A DNA stretch of 64,000 bases. Source: Microthyrium microscopicum. Lineage: Eukaryota; Ascomycota; Dothideomycetes; Microthyriales; Microthyriaceae. Below are positions 57,056 to 64,000 of this stretch, piece after piece; the stretch's first letter is position 1, and each line of letters starts with the position of its first letter. The position numbers were made by a program, and so were the translations under genes. The stretch lies in NCBI GenBank assembly GCA_010405405.1, contig MU004232.1:1259481-1323480 (forward strand), written 5' to 3'. The notes under the pieces were generated by a model. That model was not told where the DNA came from and made no database searches. It saw only the letters and a program-made list of their open reading frames with translations.

Positions 57056-57644
57056 GATGTAGAAGCAAAACCACGAAAGAGGCCAAGGGCGCCAAAGAGA
57101 ATTGAGGCTATGGTGGGAGCGACATAGAAGCTCGCAGGGAATGTTTCGTCAGTGATAGTTACTATGGCGAAAATATTGGTATCCGTATAGTTAAGTGGTC
57201 TGGAAAAGAAGTAATTTTAAAACTTTGTGGTGCTGAAGAAAAGGGTGAATGTGATGGAGGTCGCGGGGAAAGATCAAAGTTGAATCAAAAGTTGAGTGAG
57301 TCGAAATATGAATGAGCTAACAATAAGTTAGCAGATTCGACCAGGGTTATCGTCCAGGATTAGAGCCAAGACGCTAGAGCCCAGCGTGAAATATAGATTC
57401 ACTACCATTGGACAATGAAGCAGCTAGCCACGATCTATTAATGACTCAGCCACTTGCCATTTTAGCCTTGTCTATCAGACCAGCCTTTGGCCACGCCGGC
57501 AGCTCGGTCCCAGCTAAAATCGGCATCTTCTTCCGGCAAGCTTAACTTCATCTTCGGCGGGAACCGTGAGAAACTTCATTATTGCAACCACCGTCCAGCC
57601 TCGATATCCTCTCAACTCGCCAATTGGCGCCGCAATCCCTCACT
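57056..57644. other. Divergent promoter region RPC82 / QCR2
   Basis: About 590 bp between two head-to-head housekeeping genes. I identify no specific sites. Confidence 0.5.
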
Positions 57645-59214
57645 ATGCTATCGAGGGCTACTCTACGGAGCAGCACAAGTGCTGTCTCTTGTCTCCGGTG
57701 TACTCAACGTCGTTCTTATGCCGGTTTGCGTCCCTAGGCCTGCGTTACTAGCTCTCGAAACTGACTGCCTCTATAGCTGCCTCCTCCGCGTCCGTGAACT
57801 ATGAAGCCAGCGAAGCCGCAGGAACAAAGTTGATCAGCAAGAACATACCTGGGCCCACCTCTACACTCGCCCTCGTGGCCAAAGCCGGTACTAGATATCA
57901 ATGGCTACCAGGTCTTTCCGAAGGTCTAGCCAACTTTGCTTTCAAGGTGCATAGAGTCATACAGTCACCTCGAACGGTCTCAATGCTGACTGTGAATCTC
58001 TATAGAACACCCAAAAACGATTCGCCGTCCGAATCGTCCGAGAAACTGAGCTCCTCGGCTCTCAATTCTTCGCCAACAGAACCCGAGAAGCTGTCGTATT
58101 TGGCGCCAAGTTCATGAGAGAAGACCTTCCATACTTTGTCGAGCTGTTTGCTGAGATTGCTAGCGAAACGAAGTATCAGCGTATGTTTTGTTCACGGTAT
58201 TGAGACGAATTGATCCTAACACTGGTGTAGAATACATGATTGACGAGGTCATAAACCCAACTATCGACGCATCCGCGCACAAGTTCTTTGCAAGCCCTGC
58301 ACAAATCGCTCTTGAGACGGCACATAGCGTTGCATTTCACCGTGGTCTCGGAAACTCGACTTATCCAATACCCCATCTTGTGGCTGAAGAGGTTGAGGCT
58401 TATGCTGCTGCCGCTTATACCAAGTCCAATATTGCGCTTGTTTCTGCTGGTGTCGACCCTTCAGAACTTTCAAAATGGACGGGCGAATTTTTCAAGTCAT
58501 TACCCAGCTCTGCACCTAGCTCGCTACCATCTCTAGATGCTGTCAAAAGCAAATACTATGGTGGCGAGACTCGTGTTGCACATACAGGAGGTAACGCCAT
58601 TGTTATAGCTTTCCCCGGAACTAGCTTGTCAAGAGGCTCGGCATACAAGCCAGAGATTGATGCTCTTGCCACACTACTTGGAGGTCAGCCTTCGATAAAA
58701 TGGTCAGCAGGAACATCGGTTCTTTCCAAGGTCGTTGCTGCCAATCCAGGCGTCAGCATCTCCACCAATTCAACTCAATACACTGATACTGGTCTGCTGA
58801 ATATAACCATCAGCGGCCCAGCTAAGGTTGTCGCAAAAGCCGCTAAGGAGGCCGCAGCCGCTATCAAGTCCGCTTCTGAAGGTTCACCGGCTGCAGAGGA
58901 TGTCAAGAAGGCTCTAGCCCAGGCCAAGTTCAAGGCATTCGATGCAGAGACTGCTGATATACCTGCAATCGATCTTATTGGCTTGAGTGCCATCACCGGT
59001 ACTGTACAGACATCCGAAGAATCTCTCAAGGCCATTGCTGGTCTCAAAGAATCAGCACTCAAATCTGTAAGTATCCTTCTCCCTTTCTGTTTGCCGCCAT
59101 AGACTAATAATTCGATAGGCTGCCAAGGGTCTCTTCTCGGGCAAAGCTACAGTGGTTGCGGTTGGTGACTTGTCAGAATTACCTTATGCAGAGGAATTGG
59201 GTTTGAACGTGTAG
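57645..59214 (+). CDS. QCR2: Cytochrome bc1 complex subunit 2 (core protein 2)
   Basis: Exons 57645-57723, 57777-57946, 58006-58180, 58231-59066 and 59119-59214 give 452 codons (451 aa). Introns are 50-59 nt. The N-terminus MLSRATLRSSTSAVSCLR, then TQRRSYAAA, is an Arg/Ser-rich mitochondrial presequence. The mature part starts near SVNYEASEAAGTKLISKNIP. Family features are LALVAKAGTRYQWLPGLSEG, NTQKRFAVRIVRETELLGSQ, REDLPYFVELFAEIASETKY and the C-terminal AAKGLFSGKATVVAVGDLSE. It belongs to the M16 peptidase-like core proteins; subunit 2 lacks the zinc-binding HxxEH, as here. It sits on the matrix side of respiratory complex III. Choosing the Met at 57645 is required to give the presequence, and the exon 1 to 2 splice (GTTTGC donor) keeps the frame. 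RPC82 is divergent upstream and ATP15 lies downstream. Confidence 0.92.
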
Positions 59215-59814
59215 ATAAAATGTCTTCGGGGGCTTGCTGATGTGCTTGTAATTGATGTACCACTACCGCGAGAGCGAATCTCAAATCAATTGATACATAG
59301 ACTTTTGATATTTCATTTCCATTGACTTATACTCTCCAAAGTGCAGGTGATTCACGGTCATTATTCCAACCGGTCGGATCATTATTATTACTTGGTGCTA
59401 TCCCTGTTTATTTCAACATGTGGAAGCTAAAACGCTGATCTTTGGGGTGTTTTAACCATGATCAACAGAACTTTTGGAGAACTATGATTGGTGTTCTTGC
59501 GCCTATTCTATTGAAGATCTCAAGATGTCTAATAAGAAGCTGTACATTTGATAAAAAACAGCCTTTCAAGCCGTGGCGTTCTGAGATCAACCACCTAGTG
59601 TAATATGTAAATATTCAAGGATAGCACCAAGTATCACTCACTCGGATAGCGCACAAAATGGTGGTTAGGGTTGTTTGCTCCAATTGTCTTGGCATCGCGA
59701 TCTGCTCCGAAAAGCCGAAAGCTCAAAAGCTTCAAGTCCAGCATCAAATCAAGTCAACACCGCCAATTCTCTACCCAAACCACCCGTCCCGACTCCAATT
59801 CTCCTCCAGTCACC
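59215..59814. other. Intergenic QCR2 / ATP15
   Basis: 600 bp between two tandem nuclear genes for mitochondrial respiratory subunits. No further feature is seen. Confidence 0.45.
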
Positions 59815-60295
59815 ATGTCTTTTGCTTGGAAAGCCTCTGGCATCACGTACGTCCCGTCCTCCTTCGACTTGAGCACAAACCTTCTTCCCTCTGGCACCTC
59901 CACGACAAGAGCTCAAAGGCCAGCATGAATATTCGAGCTCAACGGGTGATACACTACCTTGGAGATCAATGCGCTAACATCGTCATGTACAGATACAACC
60001 GCTACCTCGCCATCGCATCGCGCGTGGTCCGGAGATCACTAAAAGAAGACCTCAGAGTCGGTGCCGAGCGACGAGGCGAAATGGAACTACGCTTTGCAAA
60101 GTGGGAGGTTCGTCATAAACCCATATATTATCACTACGGCATCTTTCTGATCACCGAAATAAATACCATACTCTCGTTGTTCTTGGGCTAATAATTTTGC
60201 TATTATAGAACGGCAAGCAGGGCGACCCAAAGAGCTTGGCGGCAGCTAACCAGGCTGCTATGGAACAAGCTGCTTCAGCAGGCCAATCGTCATAA
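59815..60295 (+). CDS. ATP15: Mitochondrial ATP synthase epsilon subunit
   Basis: Exons 59815-59846, 59993-60107 and 60209-60295 give 78 codons (77 aa), in line with the 60-80 residues of the family. Introns are 146 and 101 nt, long for such a small gene. The product reads MSFAWKASGITYNRYLAIAS, RVVRRSLKEDLR and ELRFAKWENGKQGD, which is the Atp15 pattern (short N-terminal helix followed by RRSLK and KW). The subunit is part of the F1 central stalk and corresponds to the small epsilon subunit of mammalian F1, not to bacterial epsilon. No cleavable presequence is seen, as usual. The three exons do not form one reading frame unless spliced, and all phases agree. Confidence 0.92.
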
Positions 60296-60692
60296 AGAAA
60301 ATAGGTGTGCTGTGAAAGAGCATTTGGGCTGGATGAACGGCAATGTACTATCAAGAATTGCCTTGAAGAGATATACAATCTAGAACTTTGGCATGACCTG
60401 TCATATTGCGGGCTGTGCTGAGAATATTTCCTTGAACTTGCGGTCATGCTAGTTGCATGTGGTGTCTTTGTTTTTTGTTTCTTGGTGGCTTTGTTGAGTA
60501 GGGCGGTGGACAATGGGTTTGAACAAAGGAGCAATATTCTCACGATGAACAGATACGACCACCACACTTGATGTGACCCAACGACTAAGTGGAGCCGCTA
60601 ATGAGCGTCTAACGAGGAACCGACTTTGGTCCGCTCATACCGCAAAGTTCATTAGTCTCTAGTTACGCGATAGCGCCAGAGCCAACTTGAAG
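60296..60692. other. Spacer with first copy of a direct repeat
   Basis: About 400 bp between ATP15 and the decayed USP copy. It contains the left copy of a roughly 105-bp direct repeat. Confidence 0.6.
60465..60570 (+). repeat. Direct repeat, copy 1
   Basis: It starts TCTTTGTTTTTTG and runs through TTGAACAAAGG and ATTCTCACGATGAACAGA. A second copy lies 1.2 kb downstream at 61667-61772 with several substitutions and small indels. Confidence 0.85.
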
Positions 60693-61603
60693 ATGGCCGC
60701 ACCTCCACCCATCGCTACTGGTAAATCCATAGCAGGTGACACTTCCACGAGATACTGGCTTCGAAGCACGCCAGCAAGCAATAGCCCAGGTCATCCTGGA
60801 CGACCTTGGCAACAAGCACGGGGACCTACTGACACTGAATATGGAAAAATGGTATATTCCAAATCTCAACTATCTCAACGGATAATCTTAACAGTCCCTT
60901 GGATATCGACCGTCTCGGATGATTGGAATTCGCCAAGTCCCTGAGGTCTTGGTAGTTCGACTCCTACTTCAGGATACTGACACTGGACAAAAGATTCTGG
61001 CTCACTGTACACCTCCGGTCTGGTTGCACTTGGAATCTTACCTACCACGAAAACTTCGCAAGACGACTCCCGAGTGATCACGGTCTGTATCGATATAAGC
61101 TTGTCGGTGCAGTATATCATGACGGCCAACGAATGGCTGGTGGGCATTACTATACCATTGCCAAGGTTCCAGCCAAAAATGGCAAACCTAGCACTTGGAA
61201 ATTCTTGAATGATGCGCAAACTGTTCAAGACAGGCAACTCGTCGATATTCTCAGGGGGACGCCATACCGCGCTCACTCTTGGAACGGCGAGGGAAACCCA
61301 TATCTATTTTACTTCGTTCGAGCACCCCCGACTGACCTGCCATCTCAGACAGGAAAGAAGCGAAAAGCTGATGTCATCTCAAAGGACGACAGGCCGGATG
61401 ACTAATTGACGAGGAAAGACATACTTGCACGTTATCGCGGCGAATTTGATATCTATCAACAGGATAAGGCTGGAGTCCTAGTAACGTTCAACGCGACGAC
61501 ATTCTGGATATGGTATAACCAAAAGAGGATTTTGGCAAACAAAAAAGTACGACTTGTGAGTCCCAAAAAGGTGCTCAACTTGAAGAAAGGAACTAAAAAT
61601 TGA
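60693..61603 (+). pseudogene. Decayed partial copy of a divergent ubiquitin-specific protease
   Basis: This is a broken host gene related to the USP at 62121. The first exon (60693-60851) reads MAAPPPIATG and later SPGHPGRPW, matching the neighbour's SPGQPGTFW. After a 43-nt intron, PEVLVVRLLLQ and WLHLESYLPRKL align with the neighbour's PDLVVFQVALFQ and WLHLDEYIPRDL. The roughly 250 residues in between, with the catalytic Cys box and the QQCD box, are missing. One frame shift follows Glu before the TGA at 61075-61077. Past it come GLYRYKLVGAVYHDG, the His box GGHYYTIAKVPAKNG and NPYLFYFVRAPPTDLP. A single in-frame TAA at 61403-61405 is followed by 65 more open codons. It could still be transcribed. 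Deletion after local duplication is the simplest history. Confidence 0.75.
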
Positions 61604-62120
61604 ATACTTTTACATCCAAATACAACTGTGGAAATCTCAAAGTTTGGCCTGCCGGTTGCGTGCTCTTTCTTTGTTTTTTGGTTTTTGGCGACTTTGTTGA
61701 GTGGTTGTGTGGTGACAATGGCTTTGAACAAAGGGTGAAATTCTCACGATGAACAGACATGATTACCACACCTGGTGCAGACCCAGTGGAACCAACCGTG
61801 CCGGCGACGAGACTCGGAAGACATGTCAAATGGAAATTTAGGGTGCATATAGCGAAGTAGCATGGATATTTCAGAAGAGAAGAAATCATGCTGACTACAA
61901 TGATAGTGAGCTTTGAGCTGCTATTGAGCCAATGCATTGTTTGTAAGTCCAATTCGGTCGAGCTAAACATCAAGACAATCGATATTATTCCGGATGCAGT
62001 CATCAACAATGAAAGAGACCTTACTTGACTCGATATTAATCTTTCGGTTGTCGAACTTACCTTCAGCTCTCCAGCTAGCTTCTGACATTGTACTCGCGAC
62101 ATATCCAGTCAAAGACTAAG
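61604..62120. other. Spacer with second copy of a direct repeat
   Basis: About 500 bp containing the right copy of the direct repeat and the promoter of the full-length USP-like gene. Confidence 0.6.
61667..61772 (+). repeat. Direct repeat, copy 2
   Basis: It reads TCTTTGTTTTTTGG and then TTGAACAAAGGG and ATTCTCACGATGAACAGA, the partner of 60465-60570. Each copy lies upstream of one USP-like copy, so spacer and gene were probably duplicated together. Confidence 0.85.
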
Positions 62121-64000
62121 ATGGCAACCAATAATCCACCACCAATCACTCCACCGAATCCCGGAGATTATCGAGTTCGATATTCCCAAGCCGAGAACAG
62201 TCCAGGACAACCAGGGACGTTCTGGACCCAGCTGGTACCACAGACTGACGTTGCGTACAATCGCATAGTAGGCTGAGCCATCAATTGATAATTTGACTTT
62301 GCTAACTCCTGTTCCAGAGAAGGGATTTGCCCAATAACTGGGCAGCTCTAGGGGCCCCGTCTCCTATAGGACTACGAAACAATAGAGTGTGGTGCTATTT
62401 AAATGCGTCGTTGCAGCCTTGGGTAAGCGATAATCTGGCAAAACTTGATATACAATACTGGGAACTGACTGCTTCAGCTACTCGTGAATCCGAGAGTCGC
62501 GCACTTTATCAACTCCCATGATGTAGAGTCCTGTGCGGTATATCGAAGAGGAAAGGAGCTTTTGCTCGATGTGGCTCATTTCAACGATAAGCCGAAAATC
62601 AAGCCAAAAGATATGAGCGAGTGCCCCATCTGTATTCTCAAAAACTTGCTCGATTTTGCGCGTGACCCGACTCGCGCATCGAGTGCTGACTATCCGGCTT
62701 GGAGTCTTCAACGTCGTTTACTGGTATGGTGGCTTGCTGGAGCTTTCCAGTTCTGGGGTTGGACTTCTCACTATGTGCCTCAACAGTGCGACACTGAGGA
62801 ATTTCTCACTGCTCTACACAACGAGATTGAAGAGCTTCTCACTGACACTGACACAAGAGCTGTAACAAATTGGTAAGGAGCGCGATGCCTTTGCGTCTAA
62901 GTGGTAGACCTCGGTAGCTGACTTTCTTATAGTAACCGCAGTAACTTTGAAGCACTATTCAGGCATCATTATCAGGATCATCACAAATGCAAGAGTTGCG
63001 GTCAAACAAAGGTTGAGCATGGCCAGACTTTCCTGTTCCACACCTTCGTACGAAAAGCCAGGGACGGCGATTTCTCAAGATTCACCCCATTCCACTCTTA
63101 TCTGTATCGCAACCTCTGTGTACCACATAATTTGAATCCCGGCTATGGATGTAGTGGATCCCTCGGTGGATCCCTCGACAGCTGCGCGCAGAAGGCTGGG
63201 CTTGTTGACCGCGCTGTTGAGGACCAGAACGCAGACGAGGGCCGGGTTCTCATTCATACTCCTGATCTTGTAGTCTTCCAAGTTGCTCTCTTTCAAACCA
63301 GGCAATTGGAGGATAACACATTTGGGTCTCACAAGGAATTGTGTAATCCAGTGCCACCGGTAAGATTCCCTGGGTTGTAAATCACACATTTTTAGGACAT
63401 TCCATGAAGCCAAAAATATCGTAACTCCCCTTGCATTCGGTGGCATCCATAGCTTTCAATTAGGAAAGTATTTCATGGCAGCAATCGAGTGTGATGGGCG
63501 TTGAAAGGTTTTAGTCTTTTCAGCGCGTGTTGACATTGATCGCAATCTTATACTAACGACTTTCTAGCTTTGGCTGCACTTGGACGAGTATATCCCTCGC
63601 GATCTACGCGAATCACGAGCGTACGATGCAGGACAATGGCGTTACAAATTTGCTGGTGTGTTATATCACATGGGGGGAAGCGTAGAAAGGGGGCATTATG
63701 TTTCGAACTTTCATGTCCCTGCCAAGAATGGACAACCAAGCCGCATGGTATACTTTAACGATCTGGAAACACCAGTAGTCCAGTCTCAGGCTACACCCAC
63801 ATCACATATTCTGAGGGGCTCGCCATCGGGAACCAAGACCTATAAAAACATCAATCCGTATCTCTTTTACTATGTTCGAGCACCCTTGGAAAGCTTGCCA
63901 TTTGAGAAGGCCAAGGAGAAGAAGGAAAAGAAGACTGAGGCAAAGAAGCAGAAGGAAGCCAAAAAGCAAGCCCGAATCGAGAAAGAAGCTCAAAAGAGGG
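62121..64000 (+). CDS. Divergent ubiquitin-specific protease (C19), 3' end outside window
   Basis: Exons 62121-62267, 62318-62422, 62478-62872, 62933-63359 and 63568 onward, still open at the edge. The visible part is about 500 residues. The Cys box is GLRNNRVWCYLNASLQ with the nucleophile near residue 75. The usual GNTC is replaced by RVWC. QQCDTEEFLTAL near 186 is the QQDAxEF box. A zinc-ribbon half-site CKSCG lies near 240, with no clear second CxxC. The His box GGSVERGHYVS has its His near 401, and the helper Asp is in YFNDLE near 423. Cys, His and Asp are all present, so activity is possible. The C-terminus is Lys/Glu-rich. The 208-nt fourth intron is unusually long; the frame is continuous across it (phase 0). 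USPs remove ubiquitin from proteins, but which class this is I cannot say. A broken paralogue lies directly upstream. Confidence 0.8.

Noticed and set aside
63420-63520. Extra exon inside the long fourth intron of the USP-like gene
   Set aside because: Frames there contain stops or do not match phases; a direct phase-0 join gives the conserved order.
1-64000. tRNA or rRNA genes, CRISPR arrays
   Set aside because: No tRNA-like B box with a foldable cloverleaf, no rRNA, and no regularly spaced repeats were noticed; the only tandem arrays are the CA, 12-bp, 22-bp and 117-bp repeats.
1-64000. LTR elements or other virus-like relics
   Set aside because: No long terminal repeats and no recognisable capsid, polymerase or integrase segments were seen; the only mobile elements found are TA-type DNA transposons.

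Overview
The window is nuclear DNA of a filamentous ascomycete (Pezizomycotina). Introns are short, mostly 43-81 nt, with GTAAGT/GTATGT-type donors and CTAAC-like branch sites. Genes are separated by 0.3-3.6 kb. The gene set is fungal: Zn2Cys6 regulator, CFEM protein, GT62 mannosyltransferase, DHA-type MFS, fungal Elp5 and Rpc82. A Leotiomycete-like genome is my inference from overall protein resemblance and is not proven here. All exon models were read by eye from frame continuity and splice signals; no search was run.

Layout. 0.4-5.8 kb (minus strand): a U4/U6.U5 27-kDa snRNP-like protein, ELP5, and an unrecognised 478-aa protein with a 609-nt intron. 5.8-16.8 kb is gene-poor: two related secreted alpha/beta hydrolases in tandem and one F-box-like hypothetical. 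16.8-26.4 kb: a LOG-family protein facing RRP36, a CFEM secreted protein, a four-helix membrane protein, an atypical SDR, and HUS1 head to head with the SDR. 27-36 kb: ANP1-type mannosyltransferase, a large Sec7 ARF-GEF (Gea/GBF1 type), and a Met/Gly repeat protein. 36-47 kb looks accessory: MFS transporter, short SDR remnant, Zn2Cys6 factor, small Cys-rich secreted protein, NAD-dependent epimerase-like protein. 48-60 kb: kelch membrane protein with an in-frame TGA, AVT3/4-type vacuolar amino-acid transporter, two TA-flanked DNA transposons, RPC82, QCR2 and ATP15. 60.7-64 kb: a broken and a full-length copy of a divergent ubiquitin-specific protease; the second runs off the window.

Housekeeping functions include splicing, tRNA modification, rRNA processing, Pol III transcription, DNA-damage checkpoint, Golgi traffic and glycosylation, and respiration. 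They are not organised as a pathway. The most unusual items are the divergent USP pair with its flanking direct repeat, the kelch gene TGA, the CFEM and SDR proteins lacking usual functional residues, the degenerate mariner beside an unrelated MITE, and fresh internal repeats in RPC82, an epimerase intron and the Met/Gly protein. I did not find a convincing undescribed multi-gene system.
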